Shown here one piece after another: positions 12,591-24,200 of a stretch of 30,000 bases of DNA. The notes under the pieces were generated by a model. It was not told the origin of the DNA. It was given only the letters and a program-made list of their open reading frames with translations, and searched no databases. The position numbers and the translations under genes are program-made. The DNA comes from Glandiceps talaboti (lineage: Eukaryota > Hemichordata > Enteropneusta > Spengelidae), in assembly GCF_964340395.1 (NCBI RefSeq), contig NC_135553.1:18042501-18072500 (forward strand). The letters run 5' to 3'. Each line of letters opens with the position of its first letter. Position 1 is the stretch's first letter.

Positions 12591-14273
12591 GCCAGTTTCA
12601 AATGAACAACATGGATCTGATTGTATTTCTTTACTACCAACAATTTCGCGAAATGATGGCCTCACCAACATTATGGTATATTTTACTCTGGTGGAACACA
12701 CTTTTTGGTAAGTTTCGCTGTTGCCATACACGGTCAATTTGAATATATCAGTGAGTCTGGAACAAACAGCGACCAGTTCCTGGATCGTACGTTTGCTCTG
12801 ATTATTGATAGTAATCAATCTAATTTGATATTGACGGGTTTTTTTTCTTCTTAAATCTACATCGCTCTCTAACGATTTCCCATTCGGCTGACATGATGAA
12901 AAGGCCTCCCATGTCTACTTTTTGCCTGCAACACAGACAAGGTGCCTGCACAGAATTAAGTGATTGTTTAGCCCAACATGTTTTTTCATACTTTTCTTGG
13001 AAATAGTGAACCAAGTAAAATACACGATAGCAACATCTATGAAGAGCGATGAGTGTACTGGTATGGGTGTCTCTTATCGATTCAAAGGTACAATTTTCTA
13101 TTTCAAAATATGACTTTTTGTGAGTTTTATATTGCAAATATTCGTACGGATATCTTTAGGCCCGTCGTGTATGTTTACTGGCGTAACTACAATCATCACT
13201 GGGCAAAATATAAGCAGTTTTAACCTTCCATCAAAGTTGATGAAGCATTCTTAAAAATCTCAAAACTTAGCATTGTTTTTAATATACAAAGAAAACTGAC
13301 TTTTTGTTTCTGAAATGAAGATTAGCATAGCGCTGAACCACGTTAATAGGACATGTACATACAGAAACAACGCCACCAACGTTTCCTTTATATCCCAGTC
13401 AAATCAGTATTTACATAATTATGTACTAGTATATTCCAATAGTTTAATATAGGTTTTTACAGTAAAATGTTTCTAGAGAGTATCTTGGGTGCACACTGGT
13501 AACGAGCCCAGTCACATATGTGCATTTTAGACAATAGATGCAATGTTTCTATATCTTTCACTTGGCTTGGTTTTCATCATATACATATATGTCGAGCAGC
13601 GGACTATAGAACGTCGTTACTGTCTTATCTGAGTAATGGACAGTATATAACTTGAAGAAAAAACATTATAGGGTGATGTAATGTCATTATTGTATATGCT
13701 AATCCATTAATTTATATGGTGATGAAACAGACAATGAAATGCAGCAATGTATTAAGTAAAACTTAGTAAAGCCAGAGGGTGGAATGTAGCAGATTTGACA
13801 AGACAATACAAGACAAGAAACTAAGACAATAATACTGGCTTCGATTGTAGTGTGTTTCAAGTCTAAGAACTGACTTGCTGGAAGTGAAGAAGGTTCAATG
13901 TTTTCTAAATATATGCCTTGCCACGTGTTGTTATTCTTATCCCATCACAGGTGTGCAAGTTTCAGTGATCACTGTATCGCCTGACACCCAAACCTGCTAC
14001 ACACCCTATGTGTTTTCCACTACAAGTGTGCACATAGTCTAGTTCCTATACAATATCGTTACGATTTACACCTCTACTCAGTTAGAGACGACACTGGCAT
14101 CCAGACTAGTGTGTGTATATAGCAGTACTTACAAATATATACAAATGGACACACTTTCCTCTTAATGTTGTTACTTTAATATCTTAATATACACAGTAAA
14201 CTTACAAATGTGTCATTCCATCCATGGAACATTAACATCAATTCAAATTATTTAAGCTTGGAGAGTAAAAAGG
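12591..14273. other. No supported gene
   Basis: AT-rich. A 105-codon minus-strand frame (12820-13137) has several Cys residues but no domain I recognise and no clear splice signals. Confidence 0.4.

Positions 14274-14306
<33 letters not shown>
14274..14306. repeat. (TA)n microsatellite
   Basis: About 33 bp of alternating TA with one slip. Confidence 0.93.
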
Positions 14307-15012
14307 CCCCTTGTAGTATACGCCCTGACACAACATTACAATATACTACATATAAATGGTGCATCTAATGCCCACTTCAGAAAGTGAAAACCAATTTTTT
14401 TTTTATAATCGTGATACCATATGCACAGGGAAGTATAAGTCATTTCTTGACAATACCTCAGGCAAAAAAAATTACATTTCCCCCAAAATACATTAGTTTA
14501 GAACACAGCAGAATATCTACCAAATGTAAATCATAAGTCAACTGTTTAAAAACATGCCAAAGACATTTAACATAATAGAAATATTACATTTTAACTACCC
14601 ATCTTATCCAAGTGTACCTATGATGTGGTTATATCTCTGGGTTGTCTATGCCTATGTCAAGAGTTCAAAGGTTGAAGGTCAAAATCTGCTTAGACTTGTA
14701 ACAATTCATAAATTTTATCTTTTTATGTAAGTGTCTGTTACTGTAAAATGACATCGAAATCACATAAATCAAACAACTGATAATAGACTTACATTTCCTT
14801 CGCTATATATCAATACAAAAAAAAACATTTATATATTTCCTTGGGAAAATTCCTACATGAATTGAGAAGGTTGACTTTTGTAATTGTGTAAACATGATTT
14901 TATCCTTTGAAATCTTTTTAACAATTATATAAAATCATTTTATTTGTAGAAGTTAGATAATGTATTCAAAGCTATCAGCAAAGACTAAGGAAAGCAAAAC
15001 CTGGAGAAATGT
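14307..15012. other. No gene seen
   Basis: AT-rich unique-looking DNA. Confidence 0.45.
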
Positions 15013-15470
15013 AGATTACCTGTATAGAATGTGTAGGACTAATGCTACAACACTATTTCTGCTATCCTGATGGACATTTTGATTTTTTGAATTTTCGCTC
15101 ATTCCAACAAGTTTATTCTGACTCTTCATTTGCTCTGGTAGTAGGCCACACCCTGCTGCACATAACGTGTGCAAAACATTAGCATAAATTAGAATAGAAT
15201 AGAATCTGTTTGCCATGTAACCTCTTATGAAAACACCTAATTATGGATTCATCATGTGACCTGATTGCATGATTTAAATATGCATAATTATGTATTTGAC
15301 CAATCACAATGTATGGTGGCATGCCATTTGAGACCAGTGTGAGTGAAGAGTCATAGTAGACTTGGAAGGACAGCAAAAATTCAAAAAAAAAATCTGAATG
15401 TCAGTTAGGGAGAGCGTAAACAGTGCCACAGCATTAGTCCTAAATACATCTACAGGTAGGCTTGGGTAAA
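15013..15470. mobile_element. Foldback element, single copy in window
   Basis: TAGGACTAATGCTACAACAC and GATTTTTTGAATTTT in the left arm (15013-15165) recur inverted in the right arm (15305-15470) as GTGCCACAGCATTAGTCCTA and AAAATTCAAAAAAAAAATC. The AT-rich centre has a near-palindrome ATGCATAATTATGTAT. No transposase frame seen. Confidence 0.68.
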
Positions 15471-15978
15471 TGAAAATCTTTGAAACCATAACTTAACATA
15501 AATAAGTAAATGCCCCCTTCTATACTCCACATTCAACAGACAAAGAGTTTTACAAAAACTTGATATCTCAAGTAAACAGACAACAGTTATAGTCATAGTG
15601 ATGTTGCCATAGTAATAGTCAAATGCCGTACTCTTAGCTTTGGAAGGTCAATAACAAACATTTCAACAATACCCTCTTGAGACTATGTTAAAAGAAACAT
15701 CACTAAAAACAATCCAATATATCATAATTGCACTATATCCCTGATCATAATATGGTCGGAAATGTGAAAATACTAAACGTTTATTTAGTGGTGAATATCA
15801 AACTGAACTTGTTATACATGACAAAACTAGACATGATTATCATCAGAAATGTGGGTTTATAAATATCAAAGCAATCATTATAATTACAAAACTCTCAAAT
15901 TGTGCTAAAGAAAATTCAGAGATTGTCGTGCAATAACGTAACCTAAATGGGCATATGTACATTACATGACAAATATTG
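15471..15978. other. No gene seen
   Basis: AT-rich DNA between two foldback elements. Confidence 0.45.
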
Positions 15979-16366
15979 CACTACCGCTGACATCAGGTCA
16001 TGGATGAACGAAACCTGTTACAAACAGGGAAAGTAAACAACTGAATTGGAGTAATAACACTTGACACAGCATGTTGGAAGTACAGAGACTTGTATTACAT
16101 TCCATCATTTCATAAGAAAGAGCAGCTGTATTTGCATAATAGTTCACCGTTCACAAACAAATTCCCAGTCCCCCCCCCCAACCACATTTCATGTATACAT
16201 AAAGAGGCCATAAAACTGTTCTTATCAAACTATATGGTGTGTAATACAAGTCTTTGCTGTTCCAACATGCTGAGCCAAGAGTTATTATTCAGAATCCAAT
16301 TCATTTGTTTACTTTCCCTGTTTGTAACGCGTCCCGTTCGTCAACGGTCTGATGTTGGCAGTTGTA
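15979..16366. mobile_element. Foldback MITE-like element, copy 2 of 3
   Basis: Same family as the element at 4585: left arm GCTGACATCAGG, AACCTGTTACAAACAGGG and CAGAGACTTGTATTACAT. The right arm mirrors it and ends GGTCTGATGTTGGCAG. The centre has a run of nine C (16171-16179). The open frame through it (16090-16449) is a by-product of repeat sequence. Confidence 0.8.
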
Positions 16367-16619
16367 TTTTATTGAAAACATGTTCTACAGGGAAGCACTG
16401 CATATCTCTCATTTCAAAGATTGCACATGAGGTAAATTCTAAATTGTGAGTTGTGAGTTGATACTAAGGCAAGGCTTAAATCCAGAGCTAACATTTTCAG
16501 TTCTGATTGGCATACATGTATTTGGGTGTTGTGCTATGTTACAGTGCATGTACTTTGTTGTACAATAATCGTCAGTATCAAACAAAACCTGACACGTTGT
16601 ATATGAACGTTTAATATCA

Positions 16620-16890
16620 ATTCCATGATTGTGCCTCGGTCAACCCAGCTGTATACTTGGGGACCTGGTAGGATAGAGGTTGCAATGTGAATGCTTTAAT
16701 CCTATGCGCTTATATAGAGGCTGCAATGGATTGTATGTTCACCAGGGAGTTGAGGAAGTATAAAGGGCCATTGTTTGTGCTGCTATAGATCCATGCCAGG
16801 GGTAATAATTGTAATGTCCTTTGAGCACAGAGTGGTAAAGTGTTATATAAAAACCAACATTATAATATTATTATTATTATTATTAATTCT
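16620..16890 (+). mobile_element. SINE-like element, copy 2, with (ATT)n tail
   Basis: Same blocks as the copy at 2085, with GTAATGTCCTTTGAGCACAG, then GTGTTATATAAAAACCAACA and an ATT microsatellite at 16862-16884 as the tail. The two copies differ at many sites, so this is an old family in this genome. Confidence 0.7.
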
Positions 16891-18121
16891 GCAGAGTGAT
16901 ACATCTTTCAGTAAAGTTGATAATTTGTCTTCAGATATACAGACAGCACTTATAGCTTGGTCACCAAGTTCTCCAGAGAAACAAGAGATTGGATAAAACT
17001 AGCCTAAAAACTATACGTGTTGGCTCATTTTCTACAATCTTTCTCTCCACATATAGTCAAATGGACAAATTGTATAAAAAATCTAGCTAAATCTCTTGCT
17101 GGGGAAAGAGTTAACAGTGTATATCAGTAGTAATCCATCACACACTGACAGACGGTTGTAAATTGGTCACTTCGTTCAGTTTACTACAAACTCAACCACT
17201 AGTCTTAAAGTATGTCATGCGAGTTCATATCAACGCACCACTAACATCAAACTACCGATGTTGGTGGTATGAATGGAATGTGATGCTAGAGAAAGCCATT
17301 TGACTATACAGTGGAGGGGGAGATATCACAGAAACAAGCCCACATGTATAGACGTACAGTTCTACACTAAGAAAAAACTAAATATTCTCCATTTAGTATA
17401 CACTGATAACTACAGACTTGTGACATGAAGAGCTAGCGTTTTGTGACAAGATATCAGATAGTTCAAATGGCTACACTATTTTATTTTATGTTTGGATGGT
17501 GACAGCGTAATCTTTAGGAAATTATCAAGGTATTTTTTTTTTTGCATATTTATACTTTTAGCTGCTTATTACGTCGGTGAAATTTTCACTAAAATGAATA
17601 CAACGCAAAGAATCACATGGTGAAACCTATAGACTCGTAACAGTTTTCACATATGACAACACTGTACATGTAAGATGCCTCACATAAACACACTTGAACG
17701 CAATTTAAAAGCAAATAGCGAAAACAAATTCGGCACATACGCAATCAAACAACTGTCATTCACATTTGTCACGACCAAAACCCTAAGTTAGCCTCAGCTC
17801 TTCTGAGTTTTCGGGATATGTTAAAAAAGAAACTAACTTGAGGATGCCTCTGCACTGGGCCTCCCTATCTTTATCAAATATTTCAACCAACTTTGTTGTC
17901 CCATTTCTTGCACTATCGTGGTCCCTTAAATGCTACAAACTGTCTCTTTATGTTTAATCTATGTCTGCATTCGTAAAATATACATTTTTGGATTTTTGAA
18001 ACATTTTGAAATTCATTCTTAACATAGAAATAGACAAAATGTTTTTATTCATACAACAGAATGCTAAAAACTAATTCAATGGCCCAGTAGAACTAGAAAT
18101 GAAATCTTTGTATAAAATAAG
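16891..18121. other. No gene seen
   Basis: AT-rich, with no long frame and no element recognised. Confidence 0.45.
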
Positions 18122-18311
<190 letters not shown>

Positions 18312-18632
18312 CAAAATACGAAAAAGCTAACACTGACTTCACCTGCTTACTTGGGAAAATTCTTTCTCACTTTTATAGCTTGTACACAAAATTTTAGCTG
18401 TAGCTATTTTAGGTAAGCAAAAAATGCAACACAGTGTTCACAATAGTCATAATTGATTTTGGCAAGCTTCAGCAGTAGGCAAACTGATCAGAGTAATCTT
18501 TGGTGAAGGTACATGTGTGCAAGGTTTTGGTGATGTTGTCACACTGAAGGATATGCAGCAAATTCTCAACATTAAAATAAACTACCACATTTGTATCAAT
18601 ATAAAGTATGATTGAATTATGTCTAGAGACAT

Positions 18633-18638
18633 TTTATT
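18633..18638 (-). promoter_or_regulatory. Candidate poly(A) signal, distal
   Basis: AATAAA on the minus strand about 390 nt after the stop codon, a more usual 3' UTR length. The hairpin at 18674-18715 would then lie in the 3' UTR. Confidence 0.4.
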
Positions 18639-18673
18639 CTTATATGTTGTGATACCATGCTTTTCTTTATATA

Positions 18674-18715
18674 GGGCGCCCTCAACGGCAATAGAGTATT
18701 AACTCTAGAGGGCGC
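18674..18715. repeat. GC-rich inverted repeat with paired CTCF-like motifs
   Basis: GGCGCCCTC (18674-18682) is mirrored by GAGGGCGCC (18707-18715). Inside, TAGAGT and ACTCTA pair around ATTA, leaving an eight-base bulge on one side. It stands out in an AT-rich flank. Confidence 0.85.
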
Positions 18716-19003
18716 CACAACCAGGAATCAAATGTTGACATTTCAGTTGTTGTCATGCATGGTGAATAATATGACTATACACTACTTTGTAAAAAGTGCA
18801 TAAATTGAATCCAGGGAAAGGAGGAACATGTATTCTTAGGTTCACTGTGATCCTAACATACTGATTTGAAAGTATCTCAAGCAATTGTACTTTTTAACTA
18901 GAAGTAGTAGTACAAACGTGTAGAATTAACGAAGAATCAGTTTGACAAAGATCAAGTTTCTTTAGTATCTTACTTTACATTGAAACTGTCTATATATTAC
19001 AAA

Positions 19004-19009
19004 TTTATT
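19004..19009 (-). promoter_or_regulatory. Candidate poly(A) signal, proximal
   Basis: AATAAA on the minus strand, 18 nt after the stop codon. It would give a very short 3' UTR. A second AATAAA lies downstream, so use of this one is uncertain. Confidence 0.35.
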
Positions 19010-19026
19010 TAAGGTGTGATTAACAG

Positions 19027-19239
19027 CTACGTTGAAAAGAAGAAATTGAGTGCTCTGTTTACATCATAGTCGGCAGCCAGAGACACTCTAACGAGCTCTT
19101 CTCTGGGTACGTCGTCTCCAACGATGTCTCTTAATTGCATGATACAGGTGTTCAATTCTTCACTGTTTTCTGTCAATGCCAGGTTAATCTCTGATGAGTT
19201 GTTGGAGTCTTCATCGGAGTTGGCCGGTGCTGATAGTGA
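19027..19239 (-). CDS. Exon m (last) of BTB-UBA gene, UBA/CUE-like domain
   Basis: Acceptor TATTCTCTCCCAG, 70 codons (residues 562-631) and TAG. An acidic Ser/Asn linker (SDEDSNNSSE) leads to a C-terminal three-helix candidate: LRDIVGDDVPREELV, then SLAADYDVNRALNFFF. The spacing and the 'AA..YDVN.AL..F' pattern match UBA/CUE-type ubiquitin-binding domains. The protein ends two residues after the last helix. A foldback element begins about 57 bp upstream of the acceptor. Confidence 0.88.
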   Translation of the reverse strand, partial: SLSAPANSDEDSNNSSEINLALTENSEELNTCIMQLRDIVGDDVPREELVRVSLAADYDVNRALNFFFST

Positions 19240-21157
19240 CTGGGAGAGAATAACATGCAACATATTTTCATTGTTTCTTGATGTCGATGATGATAGAACT
19301 GGCAACATTAGAACGTGGACGAACGGAACAGTGTTACATTTGTACAAACAGGGAAAGTACACAACTGAATTGGATTAATAACACTTGGCACAGCATGTTT
19401 GAAGTACAGAGACTTGTATTACATTCCATCATTTGATAAGAACAGTTTACATAATAGTTCACGTTCACAAACAAATTTCAAGTTCCCCTGACACTTCATG
19501 TACACCTAAAGAGGCCATAAAACTGTTCTTATCAAACCATGGTTTGTAATACAAGTCTCTGCTGTTCCAACATGCTGTGCCAAGTGTTAATAATCCAATA
19601 ATTTGTTTACTTTCCCTTTTTGTAATAGGTTCCATTCCTCCATGGTCGGCAGTTGTAGAAACCCCATGACACCCAAGTGTGGCATACGCCAGGTATTTGC
19701 ATGAGTGCTTGCATTGTTTTTAGTCGCTCTAGTTTCACAGACACAGGCAAAACAAGTGAAAATGCAGCAAACACCATGAGAACTACACAACGTTTACGTA
19801 CTTTAATGTTTGAATGCTCCCCGACTTATTTTGCATACAGCAATGCAATAACTTTTTTTAAGTTTTGCATTCATGCATGCCAATGAGTAATTGTCATGAA
19901 AATACAGATTTTGCACACACACATACACCATGTGCAACTATAGAGCACGACACATTTACACTAAACCCAATTTTCAAAGAATTTCAAAGTTTACTAATAC
20001 AGCATTTCAAATCCTGCTCAGATTATATCTGCCAAACATTCATACGAATGTTCTTTTCCATTTTATTCAGTTCAAGTCTACAGTTTTCCTCAGTTATTTT
20101 GGCCACAGTTCTAGTAAAAAAATTCAAGCTCTTTCTGTACTGATATACTGTATGACAAACATCAAAAACATCAAGATTTCTGTCTTACCTCTCTTTGTGA
20201 TATTTCTAGCGCACACGTCAACTCTTTCAACTCCAGTTCTGTCATCTCTGTGTCATTGGACAAACTCTCAAAAGTGGCATACTGGCTGACACGTGGGGGC
20301 GATGTTTCATTTCTACACATATGCAATTGAAATAGAATACACCAATATTTTATTGTTCTCTATGAAATCTGATACATGCACAACCATTTCTTGTACCTTA
20401 ATTGTCTTACTTTGCATCACAAACCATTTAAATTTTAATTTTGATCATGCCCACTACTCTATAAAGCTCTGGGAGAACCCACTACTCTGTAAATATCTGG
20501 GCGAACCGGCTACTCTATAAATATCTGGGAGAACTCACTACTCTGCAAATCTGTGGGAATAAACCACTACTCTATAAATCTCCAAAGAGAACTCACTACT
20601 CTATAAATCTCTGAGGAGATTGACCAACTTCCCTATGATGACCTATGGACAACCCTGTAGGTATATGATGTATGATCTAGAGATCCTTATAACAACTAGT
20701 AGAAACATGTTAACATACTAACCCACTCCACGCCACCAGGTCTTCAACTTCAGTTTGTAAATGGTCAGGTAAATCACCAAAGACTTCAGACTGTACTAGT
20801 GTAGGATTAGTCATCAGGTAATTCATGGCTGCTCCCTGCAAACAATACAATACCATGTACAGAAAAGATGTAGTCGTCAAATAATTTGATAACAAAACGA
20901 AGACCTATTATTACCTGCAAGAAGTACTACACTATTTGGAATGCTTTTGTTTGATGCTAACAGCTATTATAAAATCCACTATGTCAGAAATAGTGTCAAA
21001 CATTTCTAATAATACAATCACTTGCAATAAATTTACACTTCTTTTATTGTATTGCTTTAGATGAATAAAGGTGCAAGGTTCAGAAATAGCAAAAAGTAAT
21101 TCAGATACCAAGAGTTACATTACATGTCAGTTTAACAAAATGAAATAACTTCTTGCT

Positions 21158-21215
<58 letters not shown>

Positions 21216-21243
21216 GTGTGTGTGGGTGGGTGGGTGGGGGTGA

Positions 21244-21289
<46 letters not shown>

Positions 21290-24200
21290 CTTGCATACCT
21301 ACTATTGATGTAACTGCTTACTATTTTTTAACTTTGTCTGTAAAGACTGTCGCCACTTACCCGTAACATTCTTGCATTGAATTGATCAGCCAGAGTTAGC
21401 ATGTAAAATGCTGTGTCTTCATCTAGTTGTAATTTCAATGCACTCTCACATAGTTGCTTTAATGTGTCCACCTATAGAATATATCATATTTATATCTATA
21501 AGGTTTATAAGTTTCACAGAGCAAAAAGTAAACAGTTGTGACATTGAATGTGTGGCATTGGAATATTGATATCTATCTATCACTTAGTGACATCCCACCT
21601 ACCTCACATCTATCACTTAGTAACATCCCACCTACCTCATCACTTAGTGACATCCCACCTATCTCATATCTATCACTTAGTGACATCCCACCTACCTCAC
21701 ATCTATCACTTAGTGACATCCCACCTACCTCACATCTATCACTTCATGACATCCCACCTACCTCACATCTATCACTTAGTAACATCCCACCTACCTCATC
21801 ACTTAGTGACATCCCACCTATCTCATATCTATCACTTAGTGACATCCCACCTACCTCATCACTTAGTGACATCCCACCTATCTCATATCTATCACTTAGT
21901 GACATCCCACCTACCTCATCACTTAGTGACATCCCACCTATCTCATATCTATCACTTAGTAACATCCCACCTACCTCATCACTTAGTGACATCCCACCTA
22001 TCTCATATCTATCACTTAGTGACATCCCACCTACCTCACATCTATCACTTAGTGACATCCCACCTACCTCACATCTATCACTTCATGACATCCCACCTAC
22101 CTCACATCTATCACTTAGTGACATCCTACCTACCTCATATCTATCACTTAGTGACACCCCACCTACCTCATCACTTAGTGACATCCCACCTACCTCATAT
22201 CTATCACTTAGTGACATCCCACCTACCTCACATCTATCACTTAGTAACATCCCACCTACCTCATCACTTAGTGACATCCCACCTACCTCACATCTATCAC
22301 TTAGTAACATCCCCCCTTCCTCATCACTTAGTGACATCCCCCCTTCCTCATCACTTAGTGACACCCCACCTACCTCATCACTTAGTGACATCTCACCTAC
22401 CTCATATCTATCACTTAGTAACATCCCCCCTTCCTCATCACTTAGTGACATCCCACCTACCTCACATCTATCACTTAGTGACATCCCACCTACCTCACAT
22501 CTATCACTTAGTGACATCCCACCTACCTCACATCTATCACTTAGTGACACCCCACCTACCTCATCACTTAGTGACATCCCACCTACCTCACATCTATCAC
22601 TTAGTGACATCCCACCTACCTCATATCTATCACTTAGTGACATCCCCCCTTCCTCATCACTTAGTGACATCCCACCTACCTCACATCTATCACTTAGTGA
22701 CACCCCACCTACCTCATCACTTAGTGACATCCCACCTACCTCACATCTATCACTTAGTGACATCCCACCTACCTCATCACTTAGTGACATCCCACCTACC
22801 TCACATCTATCGCTTAGTGACATCCCACCTACCTCACATCTATCACTTAGTGACATCCCACCTACCTCATCACTTAGTGACATCCCACCTACCTCACATC
22901 TATCGCTTAGTGACATCCCACCTATCTCATATCTATCACTTAGTGACATCCCACCTACCTCATATCTATCACTTAGCGACATCCCACCTACCTCGTATCT
23001 ATCACTGAGTGACATCATATCTGCCAACTGTTCTACAGTCAGATTGGATGTGTCCAAATGTCCTCCATACAGGAATTGAAGGAATAGCTTGAAGAGTTCC
23101 GGGTTTGCATCATGTACTGTGATTTTTCTGTTACAAATGAGAAATGATAAACAGGCAGGACATTATTAAATTGGCCATATGTACAAATGTGTGGAACTTT
23201 ACCATGTTTTTCTACTTGAAAAACAAATGTGACACAACATTACAGTACACAGCAAGTGATTTATAAACAACCTGTATATACCTAATCACTTGTAATCACA
23301 AGTAAACACACATAATCAAATCAATTATGAATGGCGATGTTTCAATATACATGTATGTGGAAGTGATAGTTGCATGCTCGGATGGGACTTGACATAGATT
23401 TTTGGATACAGGTGAGGATTGGGTTTTGGCTGAGAAATAGGGTGGTGGCAAGTTTTGATATATTTGTAAGATCCCATACACATGATCTGTTTTGATAAAG
23501 ATGATAGTAAATGATTATCAATGCATAGATAACTCACTTGTGTATAGCCTCTCTCATACCACTGTTCAAAGCCCTCCTAAACCAATCACATCTGGCAGCA
23601 ACTATAACACGGTGTGCTTTAATTTCAAACACCTCTGTTTCTACATCAGGTCGTTGTGATGCTGCTGCAGCAGGTGGAGGAGATGGTGGTGGTGGAGCTG
23701 CTGCAGCTGCCTGTGCTAGCAGTCCATGTGTGTGATCAATAACTACATCTGAATCTTCAACTGTAAGTAAGAGTAAAAAAAAGATGCATATTTTTATGAT
23801 AATCTAAATAGAATATATGGCTGAGATCCCAAAATATCTGATTATACTGATTATACTGTGTACCACAGACTCTGTGATACATTCACTAGTTGCATTTTCT
23901 ATAGTACAGAAGTATTACTGTAGCACTGTCCACAAACCGTTTACACACGAATAAATGATATGAAGTGTTTGATGGTGATCTAACTGCAGAGCTTCCATAA
24001 GATTTGATAACATGTGTACAATACATACAGTCAAATACACCCATTAGCACTGTAGCAGTTCTACCCTAAAGCCAGATGCCTGGCAGTATTGCCGAAATAC
24101 CATCCCCTACAACATTGAGTCAAAGCACATGAAATTTCAAAAATGTTTCACATCCATTTCCTATCACGAACTTCAGTTACAACATACAGACTTTGTGTTT

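Noticed and set aside
12820-13137. 105-codon minus-strand frame with several Cys residues
   Set aside because: No metal-binding spacing I can defend, and it begins and ends in low-complexity AT-rich sequence.
16090-16449. 119-codon plus-strand frame
   Set aside because: It runs through a foldback element and past its end, so it is most likely chance.
19124-19378. 84-codon plus-strand frame
   Set aside because: It is the antisense of the last exon of the BTB-UBA gene.
21585-23015. CRISPR-like array
   Set aside because: There are no unique spacers. Units are contiguous, derive from the neighbouring exon, and the genome is eukaryotic.
21538-23079. Long plus-strand open frames of 513 and 486 codons across the minisatellite
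   Set aside because: They are a by-product of a tandem repeat with units divisible by three. The opposite strand matches the BTB exon and its donor exactly, which explains the array.
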